Origin: Gracilimonas sp.
GTDB taxonomy: Bacteria; Bacteroidota; Rhodothermia; Balneolales; Balneolaceae
Length of the DNA: 64,000 bases
NCBI RefSeq assembly: GCF_014762685.1
Contig: NZ_JABURM010000005.1
Location: forward strand, 1,426,001-1,490,000
Direction of reading: 5' to 3'
The notes under the pieces are model-generated. The model did not search any database and was not told where the DNA came from. It saw only the letters and a program-made list of their open reading frames with translations. The translations under genes and the position numbers were made by a program. Below are positions 42,899 to 50,247 of this stretch, piece by piece. Position 1 is the stretch's first letter. The number at the start of each line of letters is the position of its first letter.

Positions 42899-43540
42899 TT
42901 ATTTATCCCCTTCTTTAGTATCAGGTGATCCATTTTCAGGAATTTCATCTTCGCTTGTCTCTACAGATGCCGCTTTCTGTTCTTCCTGCTCTTTTTCCCG
43001 CTTAGCCTCTTCTTTTTTCTTCATCATTTCTTCTTTCTGCTTCTGTTTTTCCTCGGCTTCTTTTTCAGCTTTATTTTTGACATCTGCCACCAGATCGGGT
43101 GTTAAGTTGCTGAAATGATATACCAGGTTAGTGCGGTCAAATTCCGAATACTCATATTCCGGAACCATGTAAATACAATCGGTTGGGCAAGGGTACACGC
43201 ATAAGTCACAGTACATACACTTTGCCATATCGATATTAAACTTAGTCAGCCAAAAACGTTTTGGGTTACCGGTGGAAGTTTTCCCCAAATCCGTGTCGGA
43301 AGTGGCCGGGACTGTTTCTATATCAATACAGTTAACCGGGCAGGCCCGTGCACAGAGATTACAACCGATACAGTCATCTATATTCACAAACAATCGTGCC
43401 CGTGCTCCCTGCGGAAGTTCTACTTTTTCTTCCGGATACAGCTCCGTAACTGTAGGTTGAAAGAGGTGCCTGAGAGTGATTCCCATTCCCGCAAAAATAG
43501 ATTTAAACGTCAACCAGCCGTCTTTAAAATCATTTACCAT
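42899..43540 (-). CDS. nuoI: Complex I subunit NuoI with long charged tail
   Basis: 213 residues. Two [4Fe-4S] motifs carry clusters N6a and N6b: CIGCNLCARACPVNCI and CMYCDLCVYPCPTDCI. After about residue 145 there is a Lys/Glu-rich predicted coiled-coil tail (EEKQKQKEEMMKKKEEAKRE) absent from E. coli NuoI. It passes electrons to NuoB. In a complex without NuoEFG this subunit is a possible docking site for ferredoxin. Confidence 0.95.
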   Translation of the reverse strand: MVNDFKDGWLTFKSIFAGMGITLRHLFQPTVTELYPEEKVELPQGARARLFVNIDDCIGCNLCARACPVNCIDIETVPATSDTDLGKTSTGNPKRFWLTKFNIDMAKCMYCDLCVYPCPTDCIYMVPEYEYSEFDRTNLVYHFSNLTPDLVADVKNKAEKEAEEKQKQKEEMMKKKEEAKREKEQEEQKAASVETSEDEIPENGSPDTKEGDK

Positions 43541-43559
43541 TGTTCTAAGCTCCGGTTAT

Positions 43560-44585
43560 TTAAAAAATTACTTCCCATAGTGCTACCAAAATGAGGTTTA
43601 TAAATGAGGCCGGAATTAAAATACTCCAGCATATATGCATCAATTGATCTACCCGGTATCGAGGCAAAGTCCAGCGAATCCACATCATGATTAATACCAG
43701 GAACAAACCTTTTGCCATGAACCAGAAAAAACCCCAAACCGGACCCGCCATAAATTCTCCAAACGGACTGTTCCATCCGCCAAAAAATAATGTTGCTCCT
43801 AAAAGTGAGAGCAACAGCATATCGGCATACTCGGCGAGCATGAACATCGCCCATCTCATTCCGGAATATTCGGTTTGATAGCCGGCTACCAGTTCTGATT
43901 CAGATTCGGGAAGATCAAAGGGTACCCGGTGAGCTTCGGCTAGAATGGAAATGAAGAAAATGATAAAAGCGACGATCAGAAATGGATTCTGAAATATGAA
44001 CCAATTTGGAAGGAACCCAAGAATATCGTTTCCGGATTGCATTTCAGTAACCGTCATTAAATTCAATGAACCGGTAACCACGATCACTGTTAACACTGTT
44101 GCAATAGTAGGCACTTCATAGCTTACCATTTGAGCTGCGCTTCGCATTCCGCCAAGAAGTGACCACTTGTTATTGGAAGCCCATGCCCCCATAATCACAC
44201 TCAGAGTAAGAACGGAGGTAACAGCCAGCAGATAAAAAACACCGATGTTGACCATGCTTCCTATATAGGCGCTGCTGAATGGAATCACAGCAAAAGCAGC
44301 GTAAGAAGCTGCAAACATCATAAATGGCGCAAATTTAAACAGAAACCGACTGGCATCAGCAGGAATGATATCCTCCTTCTGAAGTAGTTTCAATAAGTCA
44401 GCAATAGATTGTGCCCATCCATGCCACCCCCCAACGCGATGAGGGCCAAGCCGGTCTTGAATGAACCCCGCAATCTTTCGTTCTCCCCAAATTGCAGCAA
44501 GTGCATAAACAAGGATGATCGTCAGCGGTATGAATGCATGAACCAGTAGGGTTAAGGCAGGCTCGATATTTCCGAAGAGTTCCAT
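43560..44585 (-). CDS. nuoH: Complex I subunit NuoH
   Basis: 341 residues, eight to nine TM helices. AERKIAG-like WGERKIAGFIQDRLGPHRVGGWHGWAQSIADLLKLLQKEDIIP, SILAEAHRVPFDLPESESELVAGYQTEYSGMRWAMFMLAEYAD is the quinone-site loop. Connects the quinone chamber to the membrane arm. An 85-bp gap with a 20-bp palindrome separates it from nuoD, exactly where nuoEFG would sit in the classic operon. Confidence 0.95.
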   Translation of the reverse strand: MELFGNIEPALTLLVHAFIPLTIILVYALAAIWGERKIAGFIQDRLGPHRVGGWHGWAQSIADLLKLLQKEDIIPADASRFLFKFAPFMMFAASYAAFAVIPFSSAYIGSMVNIGVFYLLAVTSVLTLSVIMGAWASNNKWSLLGGMRSAAQMVSYEVPTIATVLTVIVVTGSLNLMTVTEMQSGNDILGFLPNWFIFQNPFLIVAFIIFFISILAEAHRVPFDLPESESELVAGYQTEYSGMRWAMFMLAEYADMLLLSLLGATLFFGGWNSPFGEFMAGPVWGFFWFMAKGLFLVLIMMWIRWTLPRYRVDQLMHICWSILIPASFINLILVALWEVIF

Positions 44586-44616
44586 TCTTTATTATATATT
44601 TAGATATTTATATCCA

Positions 44617-44636
44617 ATTTAGTTTTAAAACTAAAT
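44617..44636. promoter_or_regulatory. 20-bp perfect palindrome in the nuoD-nuoH gap
   Basis: ATTTAGTTTTAAAACTAAAT reads the same on both strands. It is inside the nuo operon, in the only sizeable gap between its genes. It might be an operator or an internal promoter element, or a relic of loss of nuoEFG. The AAAACT-TAAAT part recalls the elements before the rrf2 genes. Confidence 0.5.
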
Positions 44637-44670
44637 CGGGTGAATTTAATTTTTGAGTAAAGCTTCACTA

Positions 44671-45822
44671 TCACCTATCAACTTCTCCTAATACAATATC
44701 TATGCTTCCCACAATTGCTACCATATCTGCAATTAGTGATCCCTTAGAAATAGCCGGCAGCATGCTCAGGTGTACAAAACTTGGAGCCCGGGCTTTTACC
44801 CGGTACGGCCCACCTTGATTATCACTAATGATATAATAGCCTAGTTCCCCCCGGGGAGATTCAGTCCGAACATACAACTCCCCTTCCTTCGGTCTGATTC
44901 GTCTTGGAGTAGCTTCTGTTACGTCGCCTTCATCAGGCATTCCGTCCAGTGCTTGTTCTATTATTCTGAGGCTTTGCTCCATCTCAAGAACCCTAACCAT
45001 ATACCGGTCCCAGCAATCACCCAGGGTTCCCATTTCTCCGGTTCCTGTCGGGATATCAAACTCAAAGCGATCATAAATGGAATATGGATCATTCTTTCGC
45101 AAATCCCACTTCACGCCGGAGCCTCTCAACACCGGTCCCGATGCTGCATAATTCAGGGCAACCCGGTCGGGAATAACTCCAATATTTGCTGTTCTTTTAA
45201 TAAAAATTCTATTGTAGGAAAGCAGGTCATTCAGCTCTTTTATTTTTGGACGAAAACTTTTAACAAATTCTGCGGTATCGGCTTTGAAGTCTTTGTGAAC
45301 ATCTTTGATTAATCCACCCACTGTCATGTAATTGTAGAGCAGACGTGCACCACTTGTTTTTTCAAAGATATCCAGCACTTTTTCACGCTCTGTGAAGAGG
45401 TAAAGAAATGGGGTGAATGCGCCCAAATCAAGGCCAAAAGCTCCAATTCCCAAGAGATGACTCGCTATTCGCTGTAACTCTGCCAATATTATCCGGATAT
45501 ATTCTACGCGCTCAGGAACTTCAATTTCAAGCATTCGCTCCATGGCAGTTACATACCCATGTTCTTGATTCATTGCGGACACATAATCCATGCGGTCGGT
45601 ATAAGGAATCACTTTTGAGTATTCACCGACTTTTTCAGCATATTTTTCGAAACATCGGTGCAAATAACCGATATTTGGCCGGACTTCGTTGATTAACTCT
45701 CCATCCAAAACAAGCTCCAGTCGCAGTACCCCGTGGGTTGAGGGGTGTTGGGGACCCATATTAATGGTCATTTCCCGGGTACCGGCATCATTTGTAATTA
45801 GATTCATCATATCATTTATCAC
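44671..45822 (-). CDS. nuoD: Complex I subunit NuoD
   Basis: 383 residues. MGPQHPSTHGVLRLELVLDGE carries the quinone-site His, RIASHLLGIGAFGLDLGAFTPFLY and the C-terminus SFVHLSMLPAISKGSLIADMVAIVGSIDIVLGEVDR are diagnostic. It is a separate NuoD, not a NuoCD fusion. Forms the Q-module with NuoB, NuoC and NuoI. Confidence 0.96.
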   Translation of the reverse strand: MINDMMNLITNDAGTREMTINMGPQHPSTHGVLRLELVLDGELINEVRPNIGYLHRCFEKYAEKVGEYSKVIPYTDRMDYVSAMNQEHGYVTAMERMLEIEVPERVEYIRIILAELQRIASHLLGIGAFGLDLGAFTPFLYLFTEREKVLDIFEKTSGARLLYNYMTVGGLIKDVHKDFKADTAEFVKSFRPKIKELNDLLSYNRIFIKRTANIGVIPDRVALNYAASGPVLRGSGVKWDLRKNDPYSIYDRFEFDIPTGTGEMGTLGDCWDRYMVRVLEMEQSLRIIEQALDGMPDEGDVTEATPRRIRPKEGELYVRTESPRGELGYYIISDNQGGPYRVKARAPSFVHLSMLPAISKGSLIADMVAIVGSIDIVLGEVDR

Positions 45823-45828
45823 CGCTTG

Positions 45829-46314
45829 TTATTCACCGGTTGGCATACCTTGGTAAAATTCCTGTTGAACATAATCCTTTCGAAGCGGATGGCCTTCCCA
45901 ATCATCCGCACATAATATTCTTTTATGATTTGGATGGTCTTTGAACCGAATACCCACCATATCCCAGGCTTCCCTTTCGTGCCAATTAGCTGTTTTCCAA
46001 ATGGATTCAACCGATGGAACAACCGGGTCAACTAAAGGAACTATGGCTTTTAATGCCAGAGAATGATTGAAGGTGGTTGAATTGATGTGGTAGGTAACCC
46101 CAACAGCTTCTTTATCAGGATAATGGACGCCGCTTAAGCACATTAATACATCAAATAATAGCTCGTTATCATCTCTGAGAAATTTCATGATTTCTTTGAC
46201 GGATGAAACATCAATTTCAATCCAGGGCTGGCCAACATCTGCGGCTTTATATTCAAAAAGGGACTCGCCAAAATTTTGCTTCAGGTATTCAAATATTTCT
46301 TCAGGCTGTTTCAT
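45829..46314 (-). CDS. nuoC: Complex I subunit NuoC
   Basis: 161 residues. DNELLFDVLMCLSGVHYPDKEAVGVTYHINS, VPSVESIWKTANWHEREAWDMVGIRFKDHPNHKRILCADDWEGHPLRKDY is the 30-kDa subunit signature. Its stop is 6 bp before nuoD. Confidence 0.95.
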   Translation of the reverse strand: MKQPEEIFEYLKQNFGESLFEYKAADVGQPWIEIDVSSVKEIMKFLRDDNELLFDVLMCLSGVHYPDKEAVGVTYHINSTTFNHSLALKAIVPLVDPVVPSVESIWKTANWHEREAWDMVGIRFKDHPNHKRILCADDWEGHPLRKDYVQQEFYQGMPTGE

Positions 46315-46319
46315 ATTCT

Positions 46320-46868
46320 TTACGCTGTTTTAATTTTAGGAGCTTCTACCGTTTCAATTTCAGGTTCGGTTTCTGAATCTTCATCTTTTTCAATGATGGT
46401 CTCCCCTGTAATTTTTTCCTGTAGTTTGATAAACCCTTCCAATAATGCCTCAGGGCGAGGAGGACAACCGGGTACGTATATATCAACCGGTATTACTTTA
46501 TCCACTCCTTTTAATACATGATAGCCATGTTCCCAATATGGGCCACCGCAATTGGAGCAGGAACCCATGCTAATTACATATCGTGGTTCTGACATTTGTT
46601 CATATAATCGCTCTATCCGGGAAGCCATTTTCATTGTAACCGTGCCTGCCACAATCATAACATCTGCCTGCCGTGGTGAAGATCTGGGAATTATCCCAAA
46701 GCGATCAAAGTCATAACGCGAAGCTGCCGTAGCCATCATCTCAATGGCACAGCAGGCAAGACCAAACTGCTCGTACCAAAGAGAGTTTTTACGAGCCCAA
46801 TTCAGTGCACTTTCAAGATTCACAATAATGATGTTACTGTCATGATATTTTTTGTCGAGTATTCCCAT
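46320..46868 (-). CDS. nuoB: Complex I subunit NuoB
   Basis: 182 residues. Cluster N2 ligands: [25 protein letters not shown] and [14 protein letters not shown]. An acidic C-terminal tail ([13 protein letters not shown]) follows. It passes electrons from NuoI to quinone at the NuoD interface. 5 bp before nuoC. Confidence 0.96.
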   Translation of the reverse strand: MGILDKKYHDSNIIIVNLESALNWARKNSLWYEQFGLACCAIEMMATAASRYDFDRFGIIPRSSPRQADVMIVAGTVTMKMASRIERLYEQMSEPRYVISMGSCSNCGGPYWEHGYHVLKGVDKVIPVDIYVPGCPPRPEALLEGFIKLQEKITGETIIEKDEDSETEPEIETVEAPKIKTA

Positions 46869-46909
46869 AATTGATATATCGCTAATAGTGGGTTTTTATT
46901 GAATTCATA

Positions 46910-47362
46910 TTAAATAGCCGTTTTAACCGGGGTCTCTTTTTCTTTTTCATCTTCAAACTCAACCACTCCTACTCCTTCCACATACCTTGGGACACGAGGA
47001 ACTGGAACATCCCACTTCAGTTGACCTTTGCCAAGCTCATAAATGAATCCAACAAAAATGAGGGATACGAATACAAACATTACCAGAAATGCGAACCAAC
47101 CAATTTCTTTAAAGACGACCGCCCAGGGAAAGAGCAAAAGAATTTCAACTTCAAAGATCAGGAACATCAGGCCTATGATATAAAACCGATTATTAAACTG
47201 AATTCGTGCATCACCGAAAGGTATTTCCCCACATTCATATGTCATGAGCTTAGCCTCATTGGGGCGATGCGGACGAATCAATTTTGCCACAAAAAGAGCC
47301 ACTCCCACAAAAAGGGATCCTGTAACTATAAAGAGAAGTACATAACCAAAATCAGTAATCAT
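46910..47362 (-). CDS. nuoA: Complex I subunit NuoA
   Basis: 150 residues, three TM helices. ECGEIPFGDARIQFNNRFYIIGLMFLIFEVEILLLFPWAVVF is the ND3/NuoA signature with the CGE loop near the quinone site. A C-terminal extension (PVPRVPRYVEGVGVVEFEDEKEKET) is present. First gene of the nuo operon, divergent from the CheB-like gene. The operon promoter should be in the 107-bp gap. Confidence 0.95.
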   Translation of the reverse strand: MITDFGYVLLFIVTGSLFVGVALFVAKLIRPHRPNEAKLMTYECGEIPFGDARIQFNNRFYIIGLMFLIFEVEILLLFPWAVVFKEIGWFAFLVMFVFVSLIFVGFIYELGKGQLKWDVPVPRVPRYVEGVGVVEFEDEKEKETPVKTAI

Positions 47363-47469
47363 AGTTTTGTCAGGTTTAAGTGTTTAAGTCAAATTATGAT
47401 ATTTATACCTATTTATCCAAAATTATTTGTATCATTATAAAAAAGATCACAAAAACACGGGTAATAGCC

Positions 47470-48543
47470 ATGAAACCCATAAACATATTCATTCTTGATG
47501 CAAATGAAATCGTCCGTCGAAGGCTACAAGATGCTGTAACAGAAACAACCGGATTAAATATTTTGTTATCCGGGAGCAGTACTGAGCATGACATAAGGAC
47601 AAAGATCAAAGATGCAGAACCAGATCTTATTGTTATGGGAATTGATCATCATTATTCTGAAGAAATGAGATTATTTAATTACCTGAGAAATCAGCATGCT
47701 CACCTCCCCATTCTGGTCATGACACCACATAATCGGGATGGAGCAACAGTTGCCATAACAACCTTAAAAAAAGGAGCCGTTGAATTTTTTCCAAAAAGTA
47801 CAACGCTGAGTGGATCTATTTTGACCGTAGACTTTTTTAAAGAAAGGCTTATTCCGATAATTAAGATAACTCCTCGCTTAAACCGGAATGTTCTGCTATC
47901 GCAACACTTTGTTGATACCGCTGTTAAAAAAATTGAACCTATTCCGGATGACTTTTTTAATACTTCTTTAAGTAGAATGGAACTATTGGTTATTGCAGGA
48001 TGTCTCGGTGGTGTAGCCCCGCTGTATCTTCTTCTTTCGAGTTTACCTAAAAATCTACCTGTTCCCATTGTAGTCGTTCAGCATATGGTGGAGATATATA
48101 GTAAAGTACTAGCCGAAGACCTTGATAAATACACCAAGTTATCGGTTAAGGAAGCTGAGCATGGAGAAGAACTTAAGGCAGGTCATGTTTATATAGCTCC
48201 GGGCGACTACCATACTCTTACATATAAAAAAGATCAAAAGATTCATCTTACTTTAAATCATGGACCTAAAGTAGCTGGATTCCGTCCTTCTATTGACATA
48301 TTGCTCAAATCTACCGCACAACAATTTGGCAAAAGAATGCTAACCGTGTATCTATCAGGTGGTGGTAATGATGGAATCGAAGGAGCTAAGATCATTGATA
48401 TCATTGGTGGTCAAATCATCATTCAGAATGCAAGAACTTCGTTGCTTTCCGATATTCCTTGGAAAGTAGAATCCTACGGAATTAATGAAGGTGCCTACCC
48501 TGTAGAGCGTCTGGGACATGAGATTAGTAAGCGGCTTGTTTAA
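47470..48543 (+). CDS. CheB-like protein with degenerate receiver and Cys in place of catalytic Ser
   Basis: 357 residues from ATG at 47470; the frame is open upstream to a weak start at 47380. N-terminal receiver-like domain (about 1-130): the phosphorylated Asp of PDLIVMGIDHH is Gly57, while Thr85 (MTPH) and Lys109 (FFPKS) remain. C-terminal CheB methylesterase domain (about 170-357): the GASTGG nucleophile reads AGCLGG, so Ser is Cys178; His205 (VQHM) and Asp301 (GGGNDG) of the triad are kept, as is GHVYIAPGDYH. No chemotaxis gene is nearby. It may be inactive as a phosphatase-controlled esterase and act otherwise. It is divergent from nuoA. Confidence 0.85.
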   Translation: MKPINIFILDANEIVRRRLQDAVTETTGLNILLSGSSTEHDIRTKIKDAEPDLIVMGIDHHYSEEMRLFNYLRNQHAHLPILVMTPHNRDGATVAITTLKKGAVEFFPKSTTLSGSILTVDFFKERLIPIIKITPRLNRNVLLSQHFVDTAVKKIEPIPDDFFNTSLSRMELLVIAGCLGGVAPLYLLLSSLPKNLPVPIVVVQHMVEIYSKVLAEDLDKYTKLSVKEAEHGEELKAGHVYIAPGDYHTLTYKKDQKIHLTLNHGPKVAGFRPSIDILLKSTAQQFGKRMLTVYLSGGGNDGIEGAKIIDIIGGQIIIQNARTSLLSDIPWKVESYGINEGAYPVERLGHEISKRLV

Positions 48544-48572
48544 TTAGATTTTCGCCGTTCACTTTCTGATCC

Positions 48573-48593
48573 ATTATAAGAGATCTCATAATT
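48573..48593. terminator. Possible bidirectional hairpin between cheB-like and arsM
   Basis: TTATAAGAGATCTCATAA (about 48576-48593) contains the palindrome GAGATCTC and outer TTAT/ATAA arms. It separates two convergent genes. The stem is AT-rich and no clear T-run follows, so the call is tentative. Confidence 0.3.
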
Positions 48594-49494
48594 AGCAGCA
48601 GCCGGAACCCGGTTCACAAAATCCTGCATCATCTGTATCTGCTCCCATCATGGTTACTTCTTTTTTAACAGCCCCACCGGACTTTTGTGCAAATACGGTA
48701 ATACTGTATATCCCGGTTCCTCCGGAATTGAACTCTGCCATTTCTTCCTCACTCAAATATTGGCTGAGGATATCTTCAGGGATCTCAATCGGTTTCTCTT
48801 TTTGAATGGTAATATTCTCAAATCCCGCTTCTTTGATCTGATCAAGATAGGTTTCTTTTTGAATAGCACCCGCTACACAGCCGGCATACATTTCAGCATC
48901 CTCCCGAAGCGCATCAGGAAGGTCACCTTCCAATACGATATCGGAAATGCTAAAATGTCCCCCCGGTTTAAGTACTCGATGAATCTCAGCAAATACTTTG
49001 GGTTTATTGGGTACCAAATTCAGCACGCAGTTACTTACAACCACATCAGCTACATTATCCGAGACGGGCATATCTTCGATATCTCCATAACGAAACTCGA
49101 CATTATTGAAACCTAATTTATCTACATTTTCTCTGGCTTTTATGATCATCGGTTCGGTGAAGTCAATGCCCAGAACTTTCCCCTCGGGACCGGTTTCGTG
49201 TCGGGCTACAAAGCAATCATTCCCTGCTCCAGAACCCAGGTCAATCACATAATCCCCTTTCTTGATCTGCGCAAATTGTGTTGGCAAACCACAACCCAAG
49301 CCCAAATCAGCATCTGCATTATATCCCTGCAAGTCACTGTAGTCATCGGTCATGATGTTATATACTTTGTCAGACTCCCCACCTGCTCCGCAACAACTTC
49401 TGACATTATAATCTTTGGCTTGTTGGCTGATCTCGGAGTATTTCTTGCGAACAGTTTCTTTGAGTTCTTCGGGTGATTTTGTTTGAGTTTTCAT
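48592..49494 (-). CDS. arsM: Arsenite S-adenosylmethionine methyltransferase
   Basis: 300 residues. SAM motif DLGSGAGND (85-93), DFTEPMI, and three conserved cysteines for As(III): Cys68 (GLGCGLPT), Cys156 (SNCVLNL) and Cys206 (YAGCVAGA). Further Cys34-Cys35 (VRSCCGAGG) and a C-terminal SGCC may help capture arsenic. ArsM methylates arsenite stepwise to volatile or less toxic species. It starts 1 bp downstream of the arsR stop region, in the same transcript. Confidence 0.95.
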   Translation of the reverse strand: MKTQTKSPEELKETVRKKYSEISQQAKDYNVRSCCGAGGESDKVYNIMTDDYSDLQGYNADADLGLGCGLPTQFAQIKKGDYVIDLGSGAGNDCFVARHETGPEGKVLGIDFTEPMIIKARENVDKLGFNNVEFRYGDIEDMPVSDNVADVVVSNCVLNLVPNKPKVFAEIHRVLKPGGHFSISDIVLEGDLPDALREDAEMYAGCVAGAIQKETYLDQIKEAGFENITIQKEKPIEIPEDILSQYLSEEEMAEFNSGGTGIYSITVFAQKSGGAVKKEVTMMGADTDDAGFCEPGSGCC

Positions 49495-49495
49495 A

Positions 49496-49828
49496 TTAGC
49501 AACAAGTTGGATTTGGTATTGAAAATTCTTTGATCATAGCTTTCATCACAGATTTGAATTCAGTCAGGTTGTCTTCATCAAAGCAATAACAGGTTCGAAC
49601 CCCTTCTATCTCGCCTTTGATAATCCCTGCCGATTTAAGTGCTTTGAGATGCTGCGATACCGTTGACTGGGCAAGGGGAAGTTCTTCCGTGATATCTCCG
49701 CAGTAACATGCGTTTTTTGCCGCCAGAATTTGAAGTATCGCTATTCGTGCAGGATGTGCAATTGCCTTTGCAAACTCAGCAGCTTTTATCTGTTTCTCGT
49801 TAAATAATTGAGCTTTTGTAACAGTCAT
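49496..49828 (-). CDS. arsR: ArsR As(III)-responsive repressor
   Basis: 110 residues from ATG at 49828; an upstream in-frame start at 49876 would put the promoter inside the gene, so it is rejected. Winged helix: EFAKAIAHPARIAILQILAAKNACYCGDITEELPLAQSTVSQHLKALKSAGIIKGE. Metal-site candidates are CYC at 41-43, CYC at 80-82 and Cys109-Cys110 at the end. It probably binds the palindrome at 49837 and the identical one at 26650. Confidence 0.94.
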   Translation of the reverse strand: MTVTKAQLFNEKQIKAAEFAKAIAHPARIAILQILAAKNACYCGDITEELPLAQSTVSQHLKALKSAGIIKGEIEGVRTCYCFDEDNLTEFKSVMKAMIKEFSIPNPTCC

Positions 49829-49836
49829 AATCATAT

Positions 49837-49883
49837 ATCGTAATTTTACGATTAATACTACGGGGAACTGTGACAATAATCAA
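49837..49883 (-). promoter_or_regulatory. arsR-arsM promoter with 16-bp ArsR operator
   Basis: On the minus strand TTGATT (49878-49883), 17-bp spacer, TAGTAT (49855-49860), then the palindrome at 49837-49852 (plus strand ATCGTAATTTTACGAT), 8 bp before the start codon. The operator is the exact reverse complement of the arsC-acr3 site. Confidence 0.75.
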
Positions 49884-49901
49884 TAATTGATTTAACAAAA
49901 A

Positions 49902-49927
49902 AAGAGCCCCAATTCCTCAGAGCTCTT
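49902..49927 (-). terminator. Intrinsic terminator (minus strand)
   Basis: Stem AAGAGCTC / GGGGCTCTT (with one G-U pair) around the loop TGAGGAATT, followed on the minus strand by TTTTTTTGTT. A textbook rho-independent terminator for transcripts coming from the ORF at 49975-50127 and upstream ftsH. A second small hairpin CTCACAT-TG-ATGTGAG is at 49942-49957. Confidence 0.75.
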
Positions 49928-49974
49928 CTTGATCAGCACACCTCACATTGATGTGAGACGTAAACAGGTAATAC

Positions 49975-50127
49975 CTAAAAATATTTGCGGGAATAATTTT
50001 CAGAGTTAGGACATTCCGGATTCGTATAAATCCAAAGCCTCTCAAAACGGCGGGATCTTGCACGTTCAAATGAGATACAAAATGCTGCTATAGAAATGAA
50101 TAGAATATGACAGGCCTTTTCATGCAT
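49975..50127 (-). CDS. Candidate 50-residue membrane protein (unannotated small ORF)
   Basis: ATG at 50127 to TAG at 49975. It has an N-terminal hydrophobic helix (ACHILFISIAAFCISF), then a strongly basic and aromatic tail (ERARSRRFERLWIYTNPECP, then NSENYSRKYF). The RRFERLWIYTNPECPNSE composition looks protein-like rather than random, and an intrinsic terminator follows 48 bp later. No clear Shine-Dalgarno, as is common in this phylum. It lies between ftsH and arsR on the same strand. I do not recognise a family. Expression and conservation are untested. Confidence 0.5.
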   Translation of the reverse strand: MHEKACHILFISIAAFCISFERARSRRFERLWIYTNPECPNSENYSRKYF

Positions 50128-50215
50128 GCTTATAAGTTTAGTTGTATTTGCTATACTGCAAAACTAAACCTTGAGCATTTCCGAACTGTTAACCTGCGGT
50201 TATGCTTTCTTTACC

Positions 50216-50230
50216 CTTAGATTATCTAAG
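50216..50230. repeat. Small palindrome after ftsH
   Basis: CTTAGATTATCTAAG is a perfect 7-bp stem with one loop base, 18 bp after the ftsH stop. Without a T-run on the minus strand it is only a possible terminator or processing site. Confidence 0.4.
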
Positions 50231-50247
50231 CATTAAAACAGAACCAA

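Noticed and set aside
47380-47469. Longer start of the CheB-like protein
   Set aside because: The extension (YTYLSKIICIIIKKITK) is not part of a receiver domain and would overlap the likely nuoA promoter; the ATG at 47470 begins the receiver.
49829-49876. Upstream start of ArsR
   Set aside because: It would place the operator and promoter inside the coding region; the ATG at 49828 directly behind the operator is preferred.
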